This document shows, in pieces, positions 37,561-45,331 of a stretch of DNA of 64,000 nucleotides (position 1 is its first letter; each line of letters starts with the position of its first letter). Source of the stretch: UBA1351 sp963677885 (lineage in GTDB: Bacteria; Bacillota; Clostridia; Lachnospirales; Vallitaleaceae). The stretch is from contig OY782500.1 of the NCBI GenBank assembly GCA_963677885.1, forward strand, positions 1,178,001-1,242,000, in the 5' to 3' direction. Under the pieces are notes generated by a model. The model made no database searches and had not been told where the DNA came from. It saw only the letters and a program-made list of their open reading frames with translations. Made by a program: the position numbers and the translations under genes.

Positions 37561-40227
37561 TTACTTATCATCCAATAAAACCTTGTGTAAAATACCGCCT
37601 GAAAGGTAGTATTCAATCTCGGCTTGAGAATCAATCCTGACTCTTACTTCAAAGGTTATGGTGTTTGAATCCTCATCCTTAGCTATGACACTTAAGACTT
37701 CATTAATCCCGAAACCTTCACGGAGTCCAGAAATTTCAAAGCTTTCCTTACCGGTCAAACCCAGGCTTTCAGCTCCCTGACCTTCCATAAACTCCAATGG
37801 GAGCACACCCATACCAACTAGATTGGACCGGTGTATACGCTCGTAACTTTTGGCGATGACAGCCTTAACACCCAGCAGATTGGTGCCCTTTGCGGCCCAG
37901 TCTCTGGATGATCCGGTACCATATTCTTTACCGGCAAGTACAATCAAAGGTACATCAGCTTCCTTATAAGCCATAGCTGCATCATAGACAGACTCGATCT
38001 TACCATTTAATTGATTTAGAGTATAACCGCCTTCCCTATCTGAAAGTTTATTTCTAATCCTGACATTGGCAAAGGTACCTCGCATCATAACCTCATGGTT
38101 ACCTCTTCTGGAACCATATGAATTAAAATCTTTACCTTCCACTCCCATAGCCTTTAAATATAGACCAGCCGGACTGTTAGCCCCAATAGCACCTGCCGGT
38201 GATATATGGTCTGTGGTTATGGAATCCCCCAGGTAAAGGAGGGCCTTGGCAGCTTTAACCGTGTCTACTGATGTTTTCTTATGTAGGTCCTTAAAGAAAT
38301 CAGGTTCCCTTATATAGGAAGAATCTCCTTCCCACTGATAGCAGTCACTGGCACCAGAATCAACTGCATTCCACTGATTATTACTGTCATAAACATTCTT
38401 ATATTGACTGACAAAGATATCCTTAGTCACAACTTGGGCAATCATTTCCTGAATATCTGACTGACTGGGCCAAATATCCTTAAGATAAACCTCTTTCCCG
38501 TCTCCTGACAGACCAATGGGCTCATTTTCAAAGTCAATGGTAACACGACCAGCCAGAGCATAGGCGACAACCAAAATAGGTGATGCCAAATAATTGGCTT
38601 TAATATGAGGATGGATGCGTCCCTCAAAATTCCTGTTTCCACTTAGCACCGATGCAACTAAAAGATCATTGTCAAGAATGCCTTTCGTCACTTCTTCATT
38701 AAGGGGACCTGAGTTGCCAATACAGGTAGCACACCCATAACCGGCGATGTAGAAGCCAAGTTTTTCCAGACTCTCAAGAACATCCGCTTTTTTTAGGTAC
38801 TCAGTAACTACCTGTGACCCTGGAGTTAAGGATGTTTTTACATAGGCTGGGGTCCTAAGACCTAAGTCAACAGCCTTTTTAGCAAGAAGTCCTGCTCCAA
38901 GCATAACAGAGGGATTGGATGTATTGGTACAGGAGGTTATTGCTGCAAGAACGACAGCTCCTGCAATCAAGTCTTCCTCTGTCTCATCTACTTTTACCTT
39001 ACATCGTTTCGCTAATGCTTCCTGGTTCAATCCAAAACCACCGGATTCGACAGGACTTTGGGCCGCTTTAATAAAGGCTTCCTTCATGTCTGATAAAGGT
39101 ATTTTATCCTGGGGACGTTTAGGGCCAGCAAGTGAGGCTTCAACTGTGGTTAAATCAAGTTCAACCACAGAAGTGTAGACATCAGGATTCTCCAAAGCAC
39201 CATATAATCCCTGATGCTTCATATAAGCCTGGATAATCTTCAGTAGTTTTTCGTCCCTTCCGGTCATACCTAAATAATCGATGGTTGTATCATCTACAGG
39301 AAAATACCCCATAGTTGCACCGTATTCAGGAGCCATATTGGACACAGTTGCCCTGTCAGGCAAGGAAAGACCAACAACACCCGGACCAAAAAATTCGACG
39401 AATTTACCGACGACATTGTGTTGCCTAAGCAGGTTGGTAACCGTCAAAGCCAGGTCTGTTGATGTCACACCTTCCTTCAATTGTCCGGTCAGTTTAACCC
39501 CTACAACTTCGGGCAAGACAAGATAAACCGGTTGCCCCAGCATGCCGGCTTCTGCCTCAATACCGCCAACTCCCCAGCCAAGTACGCCGATACCGTTAAT
39601 CATGGTGGTATGGGAATCCGTACCTACCAGTGTATCCGGATAGAGGAGCCCATCATCACTGGCTACCACTTTGGCTAAATACTCTAAATTCACCTGGTGA
39701 ATAATACCGGTTGCCGGAGGAACAGCCCGAAAATTCTCAAAAGATTCCTGGGCCCATTTTAGGAACTTGTACCTTTCTCCGTTCCTCTCAAACTCCCGCT
39801 TGACATTATAATCGAGACTGGAAGCTTTACCATAGTCATCAACCATAACCGAGTGGTCTACGATTAAGTCAACCTGAACCCTGGGATTGATGACTTTAGG
39901 ATCCTTACCTTTGGCTTTAACCGCCTCACGCATAGCAGCCAAATCAACGACCGCAGGTACTCCTGTAAAGTCCTGAAGGACAATTCTTCCAGGTACAAAA
40001 GGAACCTCCTCAGACTTACCCCCTTTTCCATAGGAAAGAAGACGGTCAATGTGAGCAGGTTCAATTAGGGTGCCGTCATAATTACGAAGGGCACCCTCAA
40101 GCAGAATCTTAATGGTTTTCGGAAGTCCCGATAAATCGTAGCCCTCCAGTTCAACCTTTTTTAAATCAATGATATGATAGTTCTCTCCGTCGATTTCAAG
40201 TACCGACAATAATTGCTCTTTATTCAT
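37561..40227 (-). CDS. acnA: Aconitate hydratase, AcnA/IRP1 type
   Basis: 888 residues, usual for AcnA. It interconverts citrate and isocitrate. Cluster cysteines lie in SCTNTSNP and GCATCIGNSG, giving the [4Fe-4S] ligands; the C-terminal swivel domain has SYGSRRGNHEVMMRGTFANVRI and YGTGSSRDWAAKG. The ATG at 40227 follows AGAGGTG. It lies 20 bases behind a fatty acid desaturase and probably shares its Fur-box promoter. No other TCA gene is adjacent. Confidence 0.96.
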   Translation of the reverse strand: MNKEQLLSVLEIDGENYHIIDLKKVELEGYDLSGLPKTIKILLEGALRNYDGTLIEPAHIDRLLSYGKGGKSEEVPFVPGRIVLQDFTGVPAVVDLAAMREAVKAKGKDPKVINPRVQVDLIVDHSVMVDDYGKASSLDYNVKREFERNGERYKFLKWAQESFENFRAVPPATGIIHQVNLEYLAKVVASDDGLLYPDTLVGTDSHTTMINGIGVLGWGVGGIEAEAGMLGQPVYLVLPEVVGVKLTGQLKEGVTSTDLALTVTNLLRQHNVVGKFVEFFGPGVVGLSLPDRATVSNMAPEYGATMGYFPVDDTTIDYLGMTGRDEKLLKIIQAYMKHQGLYGALENPDVYTSVVELDLTTVEASLAGPKRPQDKIPLSDMKEAFIKAAQSPVESGGFGLNQEALAKRCKVKVDETEEDLIAGAVVLAAITSCTNTSNPSVMLGAGLLAKKAVDLGLRTPAYVKTSLTPGSQVVTEYLKKADVLESLEKLGFYIAGYGCATCIGNSGPLNEEVTKGILDNDLLVASVLSGNRNFEGRIHPHIKANYLASPILVVAYALAGRVTIDFENEPIGLSGDGKEVYLKDIWPSQSDIQEMIAQVVTKDIFVSQYKNVYDSNNQWNAVDSGASDCYQWEGDSSYIREPDFFKDLHKKTSVDTVKAAKALLYLGDSITTDHISPAGAIGANSPAGLYLKAMGVEGKDFNSYGSRRGNHEVMMRGTFANVRIRNKLSDREGGYTLNQLNGKIESVYDAAMAYKEADVPLIVLAGKEYGTGSSRDWAAKGTNLLGVKAVIAKSYERIHRSNLVGMGVLPLEFMEGQGAESLGLTGKESFEISGLREGFGINEVLSVIAKDEDSNTITFEVRVRIDSQAEIEYYLSGGILHKVLLDDK

Positions 40228-40247
40228 AGACACCTCTTATCTTAGGT

Positions 40248-41258
40248 TTACACTGACAACCCCCTTCTTCTAAGAAGTGCTAATTCTCTAAAGGAGATCA
40301 ACCGCTTGGCTTTTGTATCATACAACTGTAAAAAAGCAAGCTTCAGACTTTTTGTCAATGTAATGGTTTTAACATGCTTAAGTTCCTCAAAAGCTTGGTA
40401 ACAAGCTTTTAGATGATAATTAGGGATTCTGGCATTAAGATGATGAATATGATGGTATCCTATATAACCACTTATCCATTCCAGCCATAAAGGTAACTGG
40501 TAGAAGGTTGACCCTTTCAGAGCCGCCGCCACACTATCGTATCCTTCTTCATTTTCCCAATAAACTTCTTCAAACTGATGCTGTACATAAAAGAGCCAGA
40601 TACCGACTCCACCAGCTATAATCATTATGATAGACTGAACCAGGAAGAAATTCAAGAGTCCAAAAAGACTAGCATATACAAGAAATACCAAACCTATACC
40701 TGCATTGGTGATATGGTAACTCCTTCTTTCTTTTTGTTTGGAACCACGGCGTGGTACACGCTGAATAATCATAAACAGAAAGAAGGGTGCAATCCCAAAT
40801 AAGAAAAATGGATTTCTAAAGAGTCTGTATAGACCTCTTACAAAAAGAGATTTTCCCTTGTATTCTTCTACTGTTAAGGTCCAAATATCACCTACACCTC
40901 TATGATCCAGGTTACCAACAGCACCATGATGAATACCATGGTCTTTTTTCCAGGGTTCATAAGGTGTAAAAGTAAAGACTCCAAGAAGATGACCAATTAC
41001 TCTGTTCCCCTTCTTACTCGGTAAAAAGGAATCATGGGTACAATCATGAAAGAGTATAAAAGATCTGACCATAAAGAGCCCTGCCAGTGTAAGAACCGGC
41101 ACCTGCAGATACCAGGCACTTCCTCTTTGCCCCAAATATGCAGCTCCTGTCAGCAGTATTAGATAAGGCAGAAACGTATTCATAAGTTGCAGGACTGCCC
41201 TGCCTGTATGAGGTGTTGCGTATATTTTTAATCGTTTATTCCATTGTGCTCTTGACAT
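40248..41258 (-). CDS. Membrane fatty acid desaturase
   Basis: 336 residues with about four membrane helices and the three histidine boxes that bind the di-iron centre: HDCTH, HGIHH and HHIHH. It most resembles acyl-lipid (DesA/omega-6-like) desaturases. Such enzymes need O2 and an electron donor, which is notable in a clostridial context. The ATG follows AAGGAG. It is first in an operon with acnA, under a promoter overlapped by a Fur-like box. Confidence 0.9.
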   Translation of the reverse strand: MSRAQWNKRLKIYATPHTGRAVLQLMNTFLPYLILLTGAAYLGQRGSAWYLQVPVLTLAGLFMVRSFILFHDCTHDSFLPSKKGNRVIGHLLGVFTFTPYEPWKKDHGIHHGAVGNLDHRGVGDIWTLTVEEYKGKSLFVRGLYRLFRNPFFLFGIAPFFLFMIIQRVPRRGSKQKERRSYHITNAGIGLVFLVYASLFGLLNFFLVQSIIMIIAGGVGIWLFYVQHQFEEVYWENEEGYDSVAAALKGSTFYQLPLWLEWISGYIGYHHIHHLNARIPNYHLKACYQAFEELKHVKTITLTKSLKLAFLQLYDTKAKRLISFRELALLRRRGLSV

Positions 41259-41293
41259 ATGATACTCCTTATTAAGTCTTCAATAACTTTTTG

Positions 41294-41320
41294 ATGTAGT
41301 TTCAATAACTACATGTAGTA
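41294..41320. promoter_or_regulatory. Overlapping inverted repeats at the desaturase promoter
   Basis: ATGTAGTT and AACTACAT flank TCAAT (41294-41314), and the second arm also forms the perfect palindrome ACTACATGTAGT (41309-41320 region). They cover the -10 edge and start point of the desaturase promoter. Spacing looks like a dimeric-regulator operator; the regulator is not known. Confidence 0.5.
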
Positions 41321-41345
41321 TATCGAAAATGATAATCATTGTCAA
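41317..41345 (-). promoter_or_regulatory. Promoter of the desaturase-acnA operon
   Basis: On the minus strand a perfect TTGACA, 17 bases, TATACT, about 60 bases before the desaturase start. The spacer consists almost wholly of a Fur-like box. A second TTGACA lies about 20 bases further upstream. Confidence 0.8.
41325..41343. promoter_or_regulatory. Fur-type operator
   Basis: GAAAATGATAATCATTGTC matches the classical Fur consensus GATAATGATAATCATTATC at 17 of 19 positions and fills the -35/-10 spacer of the desaturase promoter. Iron-bound Fur would block RNA polymerase here. The match is seen directly; binding is inferred. Confidence 0.75.
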
Positions 41346-41410
41346 GACCTCTTGTCAATTATATTTGTAATAACAAATTTTGTCAAAAGTGTAAACATTT
41401 TCCTCCCTTA

Positions 41411-41439
41411 TTGAGACTGGCTTTCATCCGTGCTATAAT
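41411..41439 (+). promoter_or_regulatory. Promoter of the TPR-GGDEF gene
   Basis: TTGAGA, 17 bases, TATAAT, about 60 bases before the start codon and divergent from the desaturase promoter. Confidence 0.75.
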
Positions 41440-41500
41440 GATGGGGTAACATAGTCTATCTGTCCTATTATACTAGGGCAGGTCCACCACAACAGTTGGG

Positions 41501-43168
41501 ATGATGCTTATGCAAAGAAAGATCGCCAGTGTTCTCACCATAACACTTCTACTATATTTATTCCTGCCACTTCAAAAACTGGAAGCAGCCGAAACAGCAG
41601 TCTCATATATTGCCACCGAGAATCAAACGGATTATATGGCTAATTATATAAGCGAAATCGAAGCAAAACTCAGTACATTTGACAGAGAAGCTGCTTATGA
41701 TATAGCACTGACAGCTTATGATTCATGGACTGACAGGACACCCTCCATTGATAAACTCAAAATTTTGAATTATCTGGTTGAGCTGGAATATTATTACTGG
41801 ATTCCTGATGCCCATACCCAGCACACCATTGAAATGTATGACCTGGCCAAAGAGGAAGCTTATGACGATTATCTCTTCAAGGCCATATATAATCTTTCCC
41901 TCATCAAATATATGGACTACGATAACCAAGGATCATATGACCTGCTCCAAGATATGGTCACTTATGGATATGAAGATGACAGTCAGGTCACTTTAATTAA
42001 TTACCATTTGGGAATGTCCATGCTCCACAGTGATGTTTCAGAATTCGATAAAGCCTTGAATTCCATCCAGGAGGCCTTGCTTTTAATTGATGAAACCAAC
42101 GCTTCAGATCTTCTGGGAGTTCCTAGAGCCTTTGAATTATATGATTACCAAGCCTATTACTATTTCCTTCAGGATGATTATATCCAGGCAATCGAAAGTC
42201 TGGAAACCTCATTAGAACTTATTGATCCAGATGACTACGAAACTTTATTTTCAGTAAAATACATGTTGGCAGACTATCATATTTATAATGACGACTATAT
42301 TGAAGCTGACAAGCTTTTTAGAAATTTACGTCAGCTATACTCATTCACCGGTCCTTTATTCAAAGCATATTATACCGAAGAAAACCTCTCGTCACTGGAG
42401 GCAAATATAGCCTATTTTTCAGGAGATTTCGAGCACGCTGCTGACCTTTATGCAGACCTCTATATGCAAAAGCCGGACATGGAGGAAATGGATACAGCCT
42501 TGACTGCTAAGGAAAATTTGGTTAATTTCGAGGAATCCCTTTTCGAAGACAAACTAACCGTATACCAACAATTAGATGCCTCCCAGGAAGCAAATATCCG
42601 AATATTGACCAGGGCCATTATCATTATCAGCATCCTTGGAGCCATCGCCGTCATCGCCCTTCTGGCTCTTTTATGGCAAAGACGACGCCTCCACCTATTA
42701 TCCATAACAGATCACTTAACCAAGTTAAACAACCGACATAAGATTATGGATACATTTGACAGAATCAAGCCTGGTGAGTACTGTATCGCCCTACTTGACC
42801 TGGACCACTTCAAAGAGATCAATGACACATACGGTCATATCTATGGAGATGTAGTCTTGGAAAAGGTCGCCCGCACAATAAAAAACTCCCTTCGACCCGA
42901 AGATTATGTCGGTCGTTATGGTGGTGAAGAGTTTATGATTATGATCAATACCAAGGATACAGATATTGCCAAGGACATCACTGAACGTGTCCTTCGTAAC
43001 ATCATTGATTTGGAGTGGGATTATCCCGAGCTTCATACAACAGCCTCAATCGGTCTGGTTTATTCTGCTACGATCATAGGCGATAAACTCCTTCATGCTG
43101 CAGATGAGCAGATGTACTTATCAAAGTCCAAAGGGCGCAACCAATATAATTTTAAGATTGTTACATAA
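41501..43168 (+). CDS. TPR-containing membrane diguanylate cyclase (GGDEF)
   Basis: 555 residues. Signal peptide or first membrane helix at 1-28, an extracytoplasmic region of TPR-like helical repeats to about 365, one membrane helix (ILTRAIIIISILGAIAVIAL) and a C-terminal GGDEF domain. The signature is GGEEF, so it should make cyclic di-GMP. RPED five residues before it is a complete inhibitory I-site. Start is uncertain among ATGs at 41501, 41504 and 41510; the ribosome site (GGG) is weak. It probably senses an extracellular or envelope cue. Confidence 0.9.
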   Translation: MMLMQRKIASVLTITLLLYLFLPLQKLEAAETAVSYIATENQTDYMANYISEIEAKLSTFDREAAYDIALTAYDSWTDRTPSIDKLKILNYLVELEYYYWIPDAHTQHTIEMYDLAKEEAYDDYLFKAIYNLSLIKYMDYDNQGSYDLLQDMVTYGYEDDSQVTLINYHLGMSMLHSDVSEFDKALNSIQEALLLIDETNASDLLGVPRAFELYDYQAYYYFLQDDYIQAIESLETSLELIDPDDYETLFSVKYMLADYHIYNDDYIEADKLFRNLRQLYSFTGPLFKAYYTEENLSSLEANIAYFSGDFEHAADLYADLYMQKPDMEEMDTALTAKENLVNFEESLFEDKLTVYQQLDASQEANIRILTRAIIIISILGAIAVIALLALLWQRRRLHLLSITDHLTKLNNRHKIMDTFDRIKPGEYCIALLDLDHFKEINDTYGHIYGDVVLEKVARTIKNSLRPEDYVGRYGGEEFMIMINTKDTDIAKDITERVLRNIIDLEWDYPELHTTASIGLVYSATIIGDKLLHAADEQMYLSKSKGRNQYNFKIVT

Positions 43169-43235
43169 CCCACTAATTATTCTCATATATTCGACCCGAG
43201 ATAACACTTCTATACCATTTAAAAACCGAATTAAA

Positions 43236-43283
43236 AAACCGACCATCAAAGGTAAACACCTAATGGTCGGTTTGTTTTTTTCT
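43236..43283. terminator. Two-way terminator between the cyclase and tpx
   Basis: AAACCGACCAT pairs with ATGGTCGGTTT; a T-run (TTTGTTTTTTT) follows on the plus strand and TTTTTTAATT on the minus strand, so both convergent genes can use it. Confidence 0.85.
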
Positions 43284-43782
43284 ATTTTGCTGCTGCTAGT
43301 GCCGCTTCAAAATCCGGAAGTGTTGAAACTTCTTTGACGTATTCAACGTGCTTAACAAGTCCATCCGGACCAACAACTACTATACCTCTAGCCAGCAAAC
43401 GAAGTTCTTCAATAGTAAATCCATACTGGTTACCAAAGTCCAAATCTTTATGATCAGATAATGTTTTAACTGCATCAATTCCCTCTGCTCCACAAAATCT
43501 TCCAAGGGCAAAAGGCAAGTCTACACTGATTGCATAAATAACTGTGTTTTCAAGGCCCGCGGCCTCTTCATTAAATTTCTTGGTTTGAGTCGCACATACT
43601 GATGTATCTATTGAAGGAGCAACACTGATAATTACTGTCTTTCCTTCAGCATCTGATAGCTTAACAGGACTAAGATTTACATCAAGAACTGTAAAATCAG
43701 GCGCTTTATCACCAACTTTAATAGCCTCGCCGTACAAGGTTACCGGATTACCGCCGCTTGTTACTTCATTGTTTCTTCCCAT
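43282..43782 (-). CDS. tpx: Thiol peroxidase Tpx (atypical 2-Cys peroxiredoxin)
   Basis: 166 residues. Peroxidatic C63 lies in the Tpx motif SIDTSVCATQT and resolving C97 in RFCGAEG. It reduces H2O2 and alkyl hydroperoxides using thioredoxin in the cytosol. The ATG follows AAAGGAG. Its promoter carries a PerR-like box, consistent with peroxide induction. Confidence 0.96.
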   Translation of the reverse strand: MGRNNEVTSGGNPVTLYGEAIKVGDKAPDFTVLDVNLSPVKLSDAEGKTVIISVAPSIDTSVCATQTKKFNEEAAGLENTVIYAISVDLPFALGRFCGAEGIDAVKTLSDHKDLDFGNQYGFTIEELRLLARGIVVVGPDGLVKHVEYVKEVSTLPDFEAALAAAK

Positions 43783-43809
43783 ATCGAAACTCCTTTACTT
43801 CATATTAAC

Positions 43810-43824
43810 AAATAATGATTATTA
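43810..43824. promoter_or_regulatory. PerR-like box at the tpx promoter
   Basis: AAATAATGATTATTA agrees with the PerR consensus TTATAATNATTATAA at 11 of 14 defined positions. It starts ten bases downstream of the tpx -10, over the expected transcription start. Sequence match is direct; regulator identity (PerR versus Fur or Zur) is inferred. Confidence 0.6.
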
Positions 43825-43833
43825 GTTGATAAT

Positions 43834-43861
43834 ATTATATCACAAATTACATATGGGTCAA
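43834..43861 (-). promoter_or_regulatory. tpx promoter
   Basis: Minus-strand TTGACC, 16 bases, TATAAT. The -35 overlaps the last codons of the upstream DUF1266-like gene, so tpx can be transcribed apart from the hscC operon. Confidence 0.7.
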
Positions 43862-44556
43862 TCCTTAATTAATCCCAAGTCCAAATATTCAAAAAGTCCA
43901 TAATATGCCATGACCAAAGTTTTGTCCATGTCTGGTAGTTTTCTGGGACTTTCAATAGCCTCTAAATAAGCCAAATAGATCCTCCGGCATATCACAGCAT
44001 CTCTTGCGAAAGTCTTGAGGGTAGTGTATTTTTTCCTGATCTTTGCTATGGCCTTTTCCAGATAAACCAAAGCCTTTTCTTCATCTATATAGCCCTTGGA
44101 CTGTCCAATTCGAAGTAGGAGGATAAGATTACACATATCATAAGCAAAAACCCCCTCAAGAGGCCACAAACTTTCATACTCCTTAAAAACATCAAACACT
44201 TTTCTTGTATAATGATGGCCATGGATAACAACTTCGCCAGTCCCCTCTTTGATCGCCTTAGGAAGTATACGGCACACCCCATAAAAACGATTGAGGATTT
44301 TTTCATCCTCGGGACCTTCCATAAGATCATTGATTTTCAAATAAAAGGATTGCTTGTCCTCTACAGCCATATCCTTTAGAAAATCAATGTATTGCTGCTT
44401 ATATGTTCGAAAGACACTACTATCTATATCCAGGGTCGCGGGAATCAGATCACTGGTCCCCTTCTTATAAAATCCGGTCTCTGTCAATCGGTCAAGGTCA
44501 GGTCTTGGCCCAATATATGAAAGTCCACTTAGCAACCATCCCGTATCAATATGCAT
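43858..44556 (-). CDS. DUF1266-like protein (YbeU-like), chaperone-operon member
   Basis: 232 residues, cytoplasmic, mostly helical. The stretch FAYDMCNLILLLRIGQSKGYIDEEKALVYL resembles the core of DUF1266 proteins such as E. coli YbeU, although similarity is judged by eye. It starts four bases after the J-like gene and belongs to the same leftward operon as the HscC-type Hsp70. In E. coli ybeU also neighbours the hscC and djlC genes. It may be a client or co-factor; function is unknown. Confidence 0.6.
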   Translation of the reverse strand: MHIDTGWLLSGLSYIGPRPDLDRLTETGFYKKGTSDLIPATLDIDSSVFRTYKQQYIDFLKDMAVEDKQSFYLKINDLMEGPEDEKILNRFYGVCRILPKAIKEGTGEVVIHGHHYTRKVFDVFKEYESLWPLEGVFAYDMCNLILLLRIGQSKGYIDEEKALVYLEKAIAKIRKKYTTLKTFARDAVICRRIYLAYLEAIESPRKLPDMDKTLVMAYYGLFEYLDLGLIKD

Positions 44557-44560
44557 ATAC

Positions 44561-45331
44561 CTACCTCACTAAACCAAAAAAAGTTTTTTTACCAGGGTTA
44601 CCAAAGACTTTAGCATAGGCTCCCTTTGCCAGCAGCCGTATCTCTTTGGGACTTAAACCATCCAAATCAAGCCAGTCAGGATATGCAGCTTCCTTACCTA
44701 TATAGGATTCAATGACTTTCAAGTAAAACTGGATGTCTGTATTCTGACCATAAGCTTCCATAAATTTATAACATTCACCTTCTGCCAAAGCATATTCCAT
44801 TCTGCACATGGTCTGGAAAATCTTGATTTTGTCCTTGATGTAAGCTTTGGCTTCTTCCCATTCCCGTCCCTCAAGCTCTTTTGAAGAACAGGGAAAGTGG
44901 TCAGAACAAACTTCCTTCCACAAAAAATCCTTGTGGTCCATTATTGGATATTTTTCTCTGATAACCTGCCATACTTCATCCGTCAGCTCATAGTGTTCAT
45001 TAAAAAATGAAAGATAGCGCTTTTCAAAATCCTCTTCCTCAACAAAAGACATACAGTTAAAGAGATTTATCCACATGTGAGGCTTTAATCGTTTATTACT
45101 GTGGTACAAGTCATGCAATTCCCTTAAATAGTGACCATCAGAATCACCAGAAACACTTAAGCTGGTTTTTTCCCCACTAAAAGAGTGAATTCCCTGTCTA
45201 TAGGCCTCATTAACCCTTGTAAACTCGTCTATATCCTTGTCTTGATCCAAAGCTCGAATACGCTTGGCGTAGACACTCTTAAGGGTTTTCAAGTCCGTAT
45301 TTTGCTCTAAACCCAATATATGCCACCACAT
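44561..45331 (-). CDS. Degenerate J-domain protein, predicted HscC partner (DjlC-like)
   Basis: 256 residues. Residues 1-55 align with a J domain: WWHILGLEQNTDLKTLKSVYAKRIRAL, then FTRVNEAYRQ. The HPD tripeptide normally found between helices II and III is absent; the segment reads ALDQDKDIDEF. This resembles the HRPEDDPEGF variants near hscC genes but is further eroded. The remaining 200 residues are helical. Its start codon overlaps the hscC stop (TAATG), so the two proteins are made together. Confidence 0.75.
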   Translation of the reverse strand: MWWHILGLEQNTDLKTLKSVYAKRIRALDQDKDIDEFTRVNEAYRQGIHSFSGEKTSLSVSGDSDGHYLRELHDLYHSNKRLKPHMWINLFNCMSFVEEEDFEKRYLSFFNEHYELTDEVWQVIREKYPIMDHKDFLWKEVCSDHFPCSSKELEGREWEEAKAYIKDKIKIFQTMCRMEYALAEGECYKFMEAYGQNTDIQFYLKVIESYIGKEAAYPDWLDLDGLSPKEIRLLAKGAYAKVFGNPGKKTFFGLVR

